A stretch of 47,783 bases of DNA from an uncultured Saprospiraceae bacterium (GCA_938010785.1 CALLVC010000265.1:1-47783), one strand, 5' to 3'; positions 9,427-18,746 are shown, counted from the first letter of the stretch. Notes: generated by a model from the letters alone, not told the origin. Numbers and translations are program-made.

Positions 9427-10503
9427 ATGATGAATAATTTATTGAAAACTGGATTGTTTTTTATCCTTTTATTAACACTGGCTTGTTCCAAAGACGAATC
9501 ACCTACAATCGGTGGAAATGCAGGTTCGGGTGATTGGTTAATACCTGAAAATGAGGTGAGAGATGGAGGCCCGGGTAAAGACGGAATTCCTGCAATTTCT
9601 AATCCCAATTTTAGTAGTATTGCACAAATAGATTTTTTGGATACGGATGATTTGGTGATTGCCGTCAAAATGGGAGAATCAGTAAAAGCATATCCTCATC
9701 CTATCTTGGATTGGCATGAAATTGTAAATGATGACCTTGCTTCTGGAGACAGGTTAAGTTTGACTTATTGTCCATTGACTGGAACTGCAATTGGTTGGGA
9801 TGGGACTTTGAATGGTAACAAAACAACTTTTGGTGTTTCAGGTTTGTTGTATAATTCTAATTTGATACCTTTTGATAGAGCAACGGATTCTTATTGGTCT
9901 CAAATGAGTCACAAATGTGTGAAAGGGGAGCTAGTAGGAACGGAAATAAATACTTTTCAAGTTATTGAAATGAATTTTAACACCTTGAGAGAAGCCTATC
10001 CTAATGCACAAGTATTGAACACCAATACAGGCTTTAATCGTAATTATGAAAGGTATCCTTATGGGGATTATATCACTAATAATTCAAGTTTAATATTCCC
10101 AGTGAGTAACACAGATAGCAGAGTGCCAAACAAAGAAAGGGTCTTGGGTGTAGTGGTCAATGAGGAAGCGATTACCTATAGGTTTAGTTCTTTTGCTGTG
10201 AATGAAATTAATACTATTCAAAATCAATTTCAAGGAAAAGATTTAGTGGTTGTTGGGAGTCAATCTAAGAATTTTATAGTAGCATTTGAAAACAGCTTAC
10301 CAGATGGAACCACACTTGATTTTCAACCAATTCAAGGTGCCTTACCAATTGTCATGGAAGATAATGAAGGCAATAGATGGGATGTTTTTGGTGAGGCTGT
10401 AGAAGGGCCAAGAAAAGGAACTAAATTACCAGAGGTTTTAAACTATATCGGTTATTGGTTTTCCTGGGCGACTTTTAATGAGAACTTAGAGATTTACGAA
10501 TAA
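9427..10503 (+). CDS. DUF3179 domain-containing lipoprotein
   Basis: Lipoprotein signal (LLLTLACSKDE); AYPHPILDWHEIVNDDLASGDRLSLTYCPLTGTAIGWDG typical of DUF3179. Confidence 0.85.
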   Translation: MMNNLLKTGLFFILLLTLACSKDESPTIGGNAGSGDWLIPENEVRDGGPGKDGIPAISNPNFSSIAQIDFLDTDDLVIAVKMGESVKAYPHPILDWHEIVNDDLASGDRLSLTYCPLTGTAIGWDGTLNGNKTTFGVSGLLYNSNLIPFDRATDSYWSQMSHKCVKGELVGTEINTFQVIEMNFNTLREAYPNAQVLNTNTGFNRNYERYPYGDYITNNSSLIFPVSNTDSRVPNKERVLGVVVNEEAITYRFSSFAVNEINTIQNQFQGKDLVVVGSQSKNFIVAFENSLPDGTTLDFQPIQGALPIVMEDNEGNRWDVFGEAVEGPRKGTKLPEVLNYIGYWFSWATFNENLEIYE

Positions 10504-10522
10504 AATTCGTAGGAGAAGGGCA

Positions 10523-10651
10523 GGGGTTGTGTGAAAAGTCGATTTTATCAACAAATTATTATTTTAATAAAATGTTTATCGTTGATTTTGAATATTTTAA
10601 ATATGTAAAATATTCGGATATTTGACGTATTTTGACTTTCTACACAACCCC
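10523..10651. repeat. Inverted repeat ggggttgtgt...acacaacccc, copy 2
   Basis: Left arm 10523-10540 ggggttgtgtgaaaagtc; right arm 10634-10651 gactttctacacaacccc; inner hairpin gaatatttta/taaaatattc at 10590-10615. Confidence 0.8.
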
Positions 10652-10682
10652 AGCTCTATATGATTTAGAATACAATCTAGTA

Positions 10683-10735
10683 CTAAGGAACGGTGAAAAA
10701 ATAAACTTACAATTTATTTTTTCACCGTTCCTTAG
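10683..10735. repeat. Perfect 23-bp inverted repeat
   Basis: ctaaggaacggtgaaaaaataaa (10683-10705), loop cttacaa, tttattttttcaccgttccttag (10713-10735). Confidence 0.85.
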
Positions 10736-10763
10736 CATATAATTGACTTCATTATTTATAATT

Positions 10764-10799
10764 AAGTCGGTCTAATATTTACAATAGGCCGGCTTTTTT
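10764..10799. terminator. Intrinsic terminator
   Basis: aagtcggtcta / taggccggctt stem followed by a T run. Confidence 0.7.
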
Positions 10800-10832
10800 C
10801 GTATACCGCTGTCTGAATTTTAAGGCGCAATT

Positions 10833-10863
10833 TTTGAACTTACTTCAGCAAGACTTATATTTG
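10833..10863 (+). promoter_or_regulatory. Bacteroidota-type sigma promoter (TTTG-N19-TATATTTG)
   Basis: -33 TTTG at 10833-10836, 19-nt spacer, -7 TATATTTG at 10856-10863, about 42 nt before the 10905 start. Confidence 0.6.
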
Positions 10864-10904
10864 CATTTTATACAACCATATTATTGTTTTAATTACACAC
10901 AAAT

Positions 10905-12257
10905 TTGCAATTTAAAATTACTTTATTTACGCGAAAAAAATCTTTCCAATTATCGCTATTTCTTTTGGTAGCCTTAGTTACAATTGGGTTATTATACAGT
11001 TGTTCAAATTCCAATACTCAAAAAACATCTACCGCTTCTCTAGTGAATGGTCTAAAAAAGAATCATTCAAGTTCCTTTCCTATAGCAGTACCTGATTTAA
11101 AATATGGGTTTGCCTTAGATACTTTCCATGTGGTAAAAGATACGATTAGAGAAGGAGAGTTTTTGGCAGAATTATTACTACCACATAAGGTAGACTATCA
11201 GAAAATTGACCAATTGGCTCGTAATGTAAAAGATACTTTTGCTGTTACTAAATTAAGAGCTAATAAAGAATATATTATCCTCAGTAGAGATACAGCAGAA
11301 GGGGCAGATTATTTCATATATGAACCCAATGTTTATTCTTATGTGATTTATGATGTTAAGGATAGTTTGGATGCAAAAGTGATGTATCATCCAATTTCTA
11401 CAACCGTCAAAGAGGCTGCGGGAAGTATTGAATCTTCTCTATGGTTAACCATGCAATCTTATGGCTTTCCAACTGATTTAATTGACAAGATGGAGGGGGT
11501 TTTACAATGGTCTTTAGATTTTTACCATATTCAAAATGGGGATAAGTTTAAATTGATTTACGAAGAAAATACTATTGATGGAAAATATGCTGGAATAGGA
11601 AAGGTGCTTGGCGCCTATTTTAAAAATTATGATAATGAATACTATGGTATATATTACGAAAACGGAAAAATAAAAGGATATTACGATGAAGCGGGTAGGC
11701 CGATGAAAAGTCCGTTTCTGAAATCACCAATAAAATATTCTTATCGAATTTCTTCAAGTTTTAATTTGAGAAGATTTCACCCAGTCTTAAAAAGACGCCG
11801 ACCACATTTAGGAACAGATTACGCGGCGGCAAGAGGTACCCCAATTATAGCAGTAGCCAATGGAGTAGTCACTAAAAGAGGCTATGGCAAAGGAAATGGA
11901 AATTATATAAAAATTAAACATGATAAGACCTACGCTACGCAGTATTTACACATGAGTAAATTTGCTAAAGGGGTCACTAAAGGAGTGCAAGTAAAGCAAG
12001 GACAGACCATAGGCTATGTTGGTTCTACTGGCTTAGCTACGGGGCCGCATGTTTGTTTTAGATTTTGGAAAAATGGACGCCAAGTTAATCATAGACGATT
12101 AAAATTGCCCAATCCAGAACCAATGCCTGAGAAAGAAAAGCCTTTGTATGAACCTATCAGAAATGAAATGGTCAATCAATTAAATGCAATCGGCTATCCA
12201 CCCGTAATCAAAGAAGAAGAAGAAGAAAAAGGAATAGAAGAGGTAGAGGCACAATAA
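10905..12257 (+). CDS. M23 family metallopeptidase (LytM-like)
   Basis: FHPVLKRRRPHLGTDYAAARGTPIIAVANGVVTKRGYGKGNGNYIKIKH...YLHMS...GLATGPHVCFRFW; TTG start in the supplied ORF. Confidence 0.88.
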   Translation: MQFKITLFTRKKSFQLSLFLLVALVTIGLLYSCSNSNTQKTSTASLVNGLKKNHSSSFPIAVPDLKYGFALDTFHVVKDTIREGEFLAELLLPHKVDYQKIDQLARNVKDTFAVTKLRANKEYIILSRDTAEGADYFIYEPNVYSYVIYDVKDSLDAKVMYHPISTTVKEAAGSIESSLWLTMQSYGFPTDLIDKMEGVLQWSLDFYHIQNGDKFKLIYEENTIDGKYAGIGKVLGAYFKNYDNEYYGIYYENGKIKGYYDEAGRPMKSPFLKSPIKYSYRISSSFNLRRFHPVLKRRRPHLGTDYAAARGTPIIAVANGVVTKRGYGKGNGNYIKIKHDKTYATQYLHMSKFAKGVTKGVQVKQGQTIGYVGSTGLATGPHVCFRFWKNGRQVNHRRLKLPNPEPMPEKEKPLYEPIRNEMVNQLNAIGYPPVIKEEEEEKGIEEVEAQ

Positions 12258-12280
12258 AAAAATATTATAATACAAGTTAT

Positions 12281-12320
12281 AGAAAAAGGGCCCCAAACAA
12301 TTGTTTGAGGCCCTTTTTCT
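12281..12320. terminator. Bidirectional intrinsic terminator between convergent genes
   Basis: agaaaaagggccccaaacaattgtttgaggccctttttct. Confidence 0.85.
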
Positions 12321-12363
12321 ATTATTAGGATAAAGATTTTCGAGTATCAAAAATCAATTATTT

Positions 12364-12582
12364 TTAAGCAATATCCTTTAAACTCGGTGCAGTATTTTCA
12401 TCAAACTTCTTACCATTCCAACAACCTAACCATTCTGCATCTTTTCCAACTTTTTTATACATTAAATAGGTATTAACCGCATCTTCCTTTGCTCTTCTAG
12501 AAATTACAATATTTTGAATTCCTGATTTAATGTTAAAGTAATAAATGCCTACACCCATTTTGTAATGCTTCGACTTCGCCAT
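12364..12582 (-). CDS. Small hypothetical protein
   Basis: 72 aa ORF flanked by a terminator on its 3' side; no family recognised. Confidence 0.5.
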   Translation of the reverse strand: MAKSKHYKMGVGIYYFNIKSGIQNIVISRRAKEDAVNTYLMYKKVGKDAEWLGCWNGKKFDENTAPSLKDIA

Positions 12583-13573
12583 ATAAAAACAATTTTAATG
12601 AATAATTTTAAAAACCATCGAATGAAAACAACTACTTTTAGTTATAAGTTTCATTTTTCCAATTAAGAAAAAATTAATGGTTTCTAATTTTGAAGAATAA
12701 CTATTATGGACGATTAATATTATTTTAAACAGCCCATCAGCAGTGGCGAAAATGATTTTTCTAAATTTCAAAAAAATATTTAAACCTAATGCCTTTTTAT
12801 TTATTTGGTCAATATATACAATGTTTTTATAAAATAAACAAAATTTTACAAAAAAATAAGTAAACTTTACACAGAAAGTCCTGAAAACCAGTATAAAAGT
12901 ACCACCTTTTTTAAGGTTTTTGTTAGATTTTCGTTTTTAATTTTAAATCTTAATTTTTGTATTTAAATTTTTAACGTTTGAGAAATTAAATTTTACAAAA
13001 AATATTTTTGCTTACCAATAATTTTACTTTAATTTGAGCTCTAGTAAGTTTAAATCTTAAAAAGCCATTTTTGTAAATTATACTATTGAAATTTATTACC
13101 CTACATATTTTTACATTCAAACCAAATTTAACATCAGAAAGATAATTACTTATATTCATACAGGACCAGTCTAATAAAACGAAAAACTTTAAATTTTTAT
13201 CTCACTGTTTTAATGAAACAGTTCATTAAGTAACAACGAAAGAAATAACTTCTGCTTTTTTCAATTAGGATTAAATGTAGAAGTTATTTTTTCGCTGGCA
13301 CTTTTTGTCTGACTAAATGGTGTTTTCCAAAATTAACAGTTGGAATAAAAACGCTTAGTAACGAGCAAATAATAAGTGGTGCATTTGGAACTAGAGATTT
13401 TAGTTCAAGGCTAGGCATTTTTTAAGAATAGCCCAGTTATTGTTCAAAAAAATAATACCGATAGCTATCGATACATTGGAGCAAGATATCAGTACCTAAA
13501 TGTGTTAGTTATTATTTCACCATTCCTTAGTCAGGCATTCTTTTTTGTGGAAATTATATTAAAAATAAAAAAA

Positions 13574-15283
13574 ATGAATTTAAATCTAAGAGCCACTGCT
13601 GAAAATACCTATGACGCAATTGTTGTTGGTTCTGGTATTAGTGGAGGTTGGGCTGCAAAGGAGTTGACCGAAAAAGGTCTAAAAACCCTCGTTTTAGAAC
13701 GTGGAAGAAACATCGAGCACGTGAAAGATTATCCTACCATGAATATGAATCCTTGGGATTTTCCGAATGGAGATAGAGTAGGGCCAGAAGAGGCAAAGCA
13801 TTATGAAAAGCAAATGCGAACAGGTTATACGATTAGAGAATCAACGAAGCATTGGTGGGTAAAAGATACAGAACATCCGTATAGCGAGACGAAGCAATTT
13901 GATTGGATTAGAGGGTATCATGTTGGAGGTCGTTCTTTACTTTGGGGGCGTCAGAGTTATAGATTAAGTGAAATGGATTTTGCCGCGAATAAAAAAGAAG
14001 GCGTTGCAGTAGATTGGCCTATCCGTTACAAAGACATGGAAAAATGGTATGATTATGCTGAAGAGTGGGCTGGAATTAGCGGTCAGAAAGAAGGCTTAGC
14101 ACAGTTGCCTGATGGTAAATTTTTACCTCCGATGGAATTAAATTGTGTAGAAAAACATGTAAGAGATAGAGTAGCTGAAAAGTTTAATGATAGAATTTTA
14201 ACCATTGGTAGGAGTGCGAATCTGACCGCCCCACATAAAGGAAGAGGCAAATGTCAATTCCGTAATTTATGTATGCGTGGTTGCCCATATGGTGGATATT
14301 TTAGTAGTAATGCTTCAACTTTACCGGCAGCGCAAGCCACAGGAAATTTGACAATTAGACCTTTTTCAATTGTAACAGAAGTACTTTATGATAAGGATAC
14401 TAAAAAGGCAACTGGGGTAAGAATAAAAGATAGTCAAACAAAAGAAACGATTGATTTTAATTCAAAAATAGTTTTCGTAAATGCTTCTTGTATTCCAACG
14501 ACACAAATTTTGATGCAATCCGCAAATGATGTTTGGGAAGGTGGATTAGGGAGTTCAAGTGGAGAGTTAGGCCATAATTTAATGGACCACCATTTTAGGT
14601 TAGGAGCACGAGGACGATATGATGGATTTAATGACCGTTATTATAAAGGAAGAAGAGCAAACGGTATTTATATTCCGCGTTTTAGAAACCTTCCGGGGCA
14701 ACCAGGCACCAAAAAAGATTTTATCCGAGGCTACGGTTATCAAGGAGGCGCAAGTAGAACGGATTGGACTAGATTTGTTAAAGAGATGACGGTAGGAAAA
14801 CCTATTAAAGAACTAGTACAAGAACCGGGACCGTGGATGATGGGCATGACTGCCTTTGGGGAGTGCTTACCGTATCACGAAAATAAGATGACGCTGAATA
14901 GAGATTTATTAGATATTGATGGACAACCTACCATCACCTTTGATGCAGAGTGGAAGGAGAACGAATATAAAATGCGGGAAGATATGATGACCTCTGCCGC
15001 TGAAATTCTAGAAGCTGCTGGATTCAAAGATGTCAATACTTATAATAATCTAAGCTATCCAGGAACAGGAATTCATGAGATGGGAACAGCAAGGATGGGA
15101 CGTGACCCCAAGACATCTGTTCTAAACAAATGGAATCAAGTTTGGGATGCGAAAAATGTATTTGTTACGGATGGTGCAGCAATGACTTCTGCTGGTTGTC
15201 AGAATCCTTCTTTGACGTACATGGCATTGACCGCAAGAGCAGCGAATCATGCTGTAGAAGAATTGAATAAGCAAAATCTTTAA
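13574..15283 (+). CDS. GMC family oxidoreductase
   Basis: AIVVGSGISGGWAAKELTEKGLKTLVLERG and C-terminal GIHEMGTARMG...VTDGAAMTSAGCQNPSLTYMALTARAANH. Start moved from 13502 to the ATG at 13574 (MNLNLRATAENTYD). Confidence 0.88.
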   Translation: MNLNLRATAENTYDAIVVGSGISGGWAAKELTEKGLKTLVLERGRNIEHVKDYPTMNMNPWDFPNGDRVGPEEAKHYEKQMRTGYTIRESTKHWWVKDTEHPYSETKQFDWIRGYHVGGRSLLWGRQSYRLSEMDFAANKKEGVAVDWPIRYKDMEKWYDYAEEWAGISGQKEGLAQLPDGKFLPPMELNCVEKHVRDRVAEKFNDRILTIGRSANLTAPHKGRGKCQFRNLCMRGCPYGGYFSSNASTLPAAQATGNLTIRPFSIVTEVLYDKDTKKATGVRIKDSQTKETIDFNSKIVFVNASCIPTTQILMQSANDVWEGGLGSSSGELGHNLMDHHFRLGARGRYDGFNDRYYKGRRANGIYIPRFRNLPGQPGTKKDFIRGYGYQGGASRTDWTRFVKEMTVGKPIKELVQEPGPWMMGMTAFGECLPYHENKMTLNRDLLDIDGQPTITFDAEWKENEYKMREDMMTSAAEILEAAGFKDVNTYNNLSYPGTGIHEMGTARMGRDPKTSVLNKWNQVWDAKNVFVTDGAAMTSAGCQNPSLTYMALTARAANHAVEELNKQNL

Positions 15284-15354
15284 ACTAATAACGGTTTTAC
15301 TAACAAACAAAAATATCGGTGATATATTCTATTTCCGGTTTAAAATATATAAAA

Positions 15355-15921
15355 ATGAAAAGACGAACGGCAATAAAAAATACTGCCTTTATGATGGGGG
15401 GCATTCTTTCAGCTTCAGCGATAGCTTCTATTTTTGATAGTTGTGTTGCCCCAGCTGCTGGAGAAGTTTGGACCCCAGAATTCTTTAGCGTAGACGAAGG
15501 TAAAATGGTTTCTAAGATTGCGGACTTATTGATTCCAACGACCGACACCCCTGGAGCATTGGATGCTTTAGTACCTCAATATGTAGATAGAGTAGCCAAG
15601 AAAATGATGGGGGCGGAGGAAAAATCTTTTATCCAAGAAGGCTTTAAAGCCATGGCAGCCGCTTGTAAAGAGGCAACAGGAAAGGACTTTTTGTCTTGTA
15701 CAGAGGAAGAACAAATTGCTTTCCTTCAAGCAGAAGAGAAAGCAGCGTTAGCCTCCAAAACACCAACTTTATTTGGCGGTCTAAAAGAATCAATTTATCA
15801 AGGCTTTTTTAGGTCGGAATTAGGAGCAACTGAAGTTTTAAAATTCGACCCTGTACCTGGGAATTATGATGGTTGTATCCCATATTCTGATGTAAATGGT
15901 ACTTGGGCAAATTTTAGATAA
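15355..15921 (+). CDS. Gluconate 2-dehydrogenase subunit 3 family protein
   Basis: Tat-like leader MKRRTAIKNTAFMMGGILSASAIASIF; SVDEGKMVSKIADLLIPTTDTPGALDALVPQYVDRV; next to a GMC oxidoreductase. ORF given from 15319; start set at 15355. Confidence 0.82.
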   Translation: MKRRTAIKNTAFMMGGILSASAIASIFDSCVAPAAGEVWTPEFFSVDEGKMVSKIADLLIPTTDTPGALDALVPQYVDRVAKKMMGAEEKSFIQEGFKAMAAACKEATGKDFLSCTEEEQIAFLQAEEKAALASKTPTLFGGLKESIYQGFFRSELGATEVLKFDPVPGNYDGCIPYSDVNGTWANFR

Positions 15922-15981
15922 AAGTTCAACTTTTAGAACGCTTAAAAATACGAGCGCATAAAGTAACAAAACAGCATTAAA

Positions 15982-16869
15982 ATGAAACGAAGAACCGCCA
16001 TTAAAAACCTTGCCGTAGGAACAGGAGGAGTGATTGCCTTGGCCAATCAAGGTTGTTCTACTGATAATCCTACAGAAAAACAACCAGTTATCGAAGCCAC
16101 CACCCTAAAAGGAAATATTAATCACTCTGTTTGTCGTTGGTGCTACTCGGGTATGCCATTGGAAGAACTGATTGACGCTTCCAAAGATATGGGGATTCAA
16201 TCCATCGAAATTACCAAACCTGAAGAGTGGGAAATCATCGTTAAGAAAGGATTAACCGTAGGAATGGGGACGGCTGATTTTATTAGCCTTACCGATGGAA
16301 TGAATAATCCTAAGAACCATGCAAAGGTTTTAGACCCTTATTTTAAGCTAATCGAAAAAGCAGAAAGTATGGGGATTAAAAACATCATTTGTTTTTCTGG
16401 TAACAGAAATGGTTTGGATGATAAGACAGGACTAGAAAATTGTGCGGTTGGCTTAGATAAAATTGTCAAACATGCTGAGAAGCATAATGTGATGATTGCG
16501 ATGGAATTATTGAATAGTAAAGTTAACCATAAGGGCTATCAATGCGATAAAACTCCTTGGGGTGTAGAATTAGTGGAAAAAATTGGGTCTCCCAATTTTA
16601 AGTTATTGTATGATATTTATCACATGCAAGTGATGGAAGGGGATGTAATTGCAACTATCAAAAAGTATCAAGATTACATCTGTCATTATCATACTGCTGG
16701 CGTTCCAGGTCGAAATGAAATTGATGCAACTCAGGAGTTAAATTATCCTGCTATTATCAAAGCGATTGCGGATACGGGCTATAAAGGCTTTTTAGGGCAA
16801 GAATTTATTCCTACATGGGATGATAAAATGGCAGCTTTAAAGCATGGGGTGATGACTTGTGACATCTAA
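15982..16869 (+). CDS. TIM-barrel sugar phosphate isomerase/epimerase (hydroxypyruvate isomerase-like), with leader peptide
   Basis: Leader MKRRTAIKNLAVGTGGVIALANQGC; KLLYDIYHMQVMEGDVIATIKKYQDYICHYHTAGVPGRNEID and GYKGFLGQEFIPTWD. Confidence 0.82.
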   Translation: MKRRTAIKNLAVGTGGVIALANQGCSTDNPTEKQPVIEATTLKGNINHSVCRWCYSGMPLEELIDASKDMGIQSIEITKPEEWEIIVKKGLTVGMGTADFISLTDGMNNPKNHAKVLDPYFKLIEKAESMGIKNIICFSGNRNGLDDKTGLENCAVGLDKIVKHAEKHNVMIAMELLNSKVNHKGYQCDKTPWGVELVEKIGSPNFKLLYDIYHMQVMEGDVIATIKKYQDYICHYHTAGVPGRNEIDATQELNYPAIIKAIADTGYKGFLGQEFIPTWDDKMAALKHGVMTCDI

Positions 16870-16890
16870 TCTTTTTAATGAAATAATGTT

Positions 16891-16927
16891 TAAAGCAGCC
16901 AATTACGTTCAGTAGTTGGCTGCTTTA
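16891..16927. terminator. Stem-loop downstream of 16869, possible terminator
   Basis: taaagcagccaa / ttggctgcttta perfect 12-bp stem; weak T tract. Confidence 0.55.
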
Positions 16928-17216
16928 GTTTATATGATATTGTTTGTTTTTTCAAGAATTTTGAGGGAGAATCAATCACTAAGAAGCATAAAAAGTTAAA
17001 TTAAATATCTGCGCGTTTAAAATTAAGAAAAATCATCAGGTTTAAGCTTTTTATTTTCAACTATTAAAGCAATTTGATTATAAAAATATCAATTGATTTT
17101 ACTATAATTTCTAAAAAACTGCTTGTCACAAATTTTAACATCTAGTATAGAATCAACAAGACTATCCCCTTATCTTTGAAGTGTCTTTTATCATCGGGGG
17201 GTAGATAAAAGATATT

Positions 17217-17248
17217 AGGGGGCAAACTTCGGTTTGTTCCCTTTTTTT
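17217..17248. terminator. Hairpin with UUCG tetraloop and T run
   Basis: gggggcaaac-ttcg-gtttgttccc followed by ttttttt; a second hairpin tcttttatc/gataaaaga lies just upstream. Confidence 0.6.
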
Positions 17249-17276
17249 GTATTTGGACTTTCCATTTCAAGATTTC

Positions 17277-17810
17277 TCAATACCAATTTTGTTGTCTAAG
17301 ATAATTCAATTTAACGTGTACTTCGGAATTACTATATTCTTTGTAAATGGGAACTTTTATTGAAACTCTAGCTTTGGAGTTAGGATGTAATTTAAACTGA
17401 AAAATTCCTTGTTTTTCAATGTTTAATAAGTCTCCGTTTAGGGATTTAAATTCAACATCAAATTCACCTGACTCCCAAGAGAACGCTGTTTGATTGTCTA
17501 ACTCGATTAAGATATTTAATATATCACAATTTTTACAGTCTTCTCGTTCAATCGTGTCCATACGGATAACCGTCATTTGAATTTCATCCTGATACTCTTA
17601 AAATTTTACTGTTCTATTTTGGCTCGAATTAAAAAGAGGAATCAGTAATGCTGGTAAGATAATTAATGGAATTAAAAACAAAAGGGAAGGATTCCATCTA
17701 CTTTGAAAGGATTGACATTTAGGACATTTTAAAGCATCAGCTAAAATGGACTCTTTACAATATTTACAAATTTTTGTCTCCATGATTTTGGTGTTTTGAT
17801 TTAAATCCAA
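17277..17810 (-). pseudogene. Zinc-ribbon membrane protein apparently split by one in-frame stop
   Basis: 17598-17810 encodes METKICKYCKESILADALKCPKCQSF plus a TM segment and ends in TAA. The next seven codons (EYQDEIQ) and the 17277-17576 ORF continue in the same frame. Confidence 0.6.
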
Positions 17811-18017
17811 TAACTCTAAATTAAGTGAAGCAAAGTAAAAATCAAAAAAATAATCGACAAAAAGACAAATGTATTCGTTGAATAGATTTGAAATACCCGC
17901 ATGAACAAAGTTTAAAAGTTAAGAGACGTGAATGAGGATAGCTATTTTAGGTGGTGACTTATTAGGAATAAATTCGTCTTACAAATACTATTTACAGTAA
18001 CAATTAAAATAATAACC

Positions 18018-18134
18018 ATGCGTGGAATATTAAGAATGTTAATGATGTTTGGACCGATGCTTTACAAAATGTATCAAAAATATCAGCGAAATAACCCTAA
18101 ACAGCAACCACCACAAAATCCTGATAATCAGTAA
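18018..18134 (+). CDS. Short ORF, MRGILRMLMMFGPMLYKMYQKYQRNNPKQQPPQNPDNQ
   Basis: 38 codons, ATG to TAA, amphipathic N-terminus and Pro/Gln-rich tail; not in the supplied ORF track. Confidence 0.35.
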   Translation: MRGILRMLMMFGPMLYKMYQKYQRNNPKQQPPQNPDNQ

Positions 18135-18140
18135 GAATAC

Positions 18141-18442
18141 CTAGAACTATAGGGCGAACGAAAAGTCAAAATTGTAATATATAAACCTTTAAAAATTGAT
18201 AGCCGATGTTTGAAGATTGCATCCATAGCCGTCAGGCTAAGTGATTATTGACCGAAAAGCAGGAGATACTTTGAAAGTATCTCCTGCTAGGGGAGCCTAG
18301 AAAGCGATACTTTCAGCGTATCTCTTTCTTTTACCCTCACGGCTATGGATTGCATCTTCAAACCAATATTTCAGCGGTTTTTAACTTTTATCAGTCAATT
18401 ACATATTATAAGAACGACTTTTCGTTCGCCCTACTAGAACTA
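18141..18442. mobile_element. MITE-like element: 284-bp inverted-repeat unit flanked by exact 9-bp direct repeats
   Basis: Direct repeats ctagaacta at 18141-18149 and 18434-18442. Terminal inverted repeats tagggcgaacgaaaagtc (18150-18167) / gacttttcgttcgcccta (18416-18433). Inner palindromes include agcaggagatactttgaaagtatctcctgct. Confidence 0.65.
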
Positions 18443-18528
18443 AAAAAGAAAATATAGGTAGAGGATTTAAAATCATCACCTATACTTTCTTTTCGTTTGC
18501 GACACAGCTATTGGCTTAAAAAGTTGCT

Positions 18529-18738
18529 TTATTCGTAAAGATATTGCTCACTTGGCCTATCAGAAAGATATTCTACTAACTCCCACTCAAAACCTGCTTG
18601 GTCATAATAATAGGCTCGCTTTCTAAACTTTTCTATAGGTGTATCAATACCTTTGTTATACCCGCCTTCCAATAATTTCTTTTCAATTTCTTGTAGATTA
18701 GAGACTATTAATGCTATAAGGAGCGGCACCTGAATCAT
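18529..18738 (-). pseudogene. Probable remnant of a VOC/glyoxalase-like protein (C-terminal half)
   Basis: LIALIVSNLQEIEKKLLEGGYNKG...FRKRAYYYDQAGFEWELVEYLSD resembles the second half of a VOC domain; no N-terminal half present. Confidence 0.5.
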
Positions 18739-18746
18739 GGCAGATA

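Noticed and set aside
9420-9668. 82-aa minus-strand ORF
   Set aside because: Antisense to the 5' end of the DUF3179 gene.
15122-16083. Minus-strand ORFs 15122, 15300 and 15838
   Set aside because: Antisense to the GMC, subunit 3 and TIM-barrel genes; no domain content.
18150-18433. Complete insertion sequence
   Set aside because: 284 bp with no transposase reading frame; at most a non-autonomous element.
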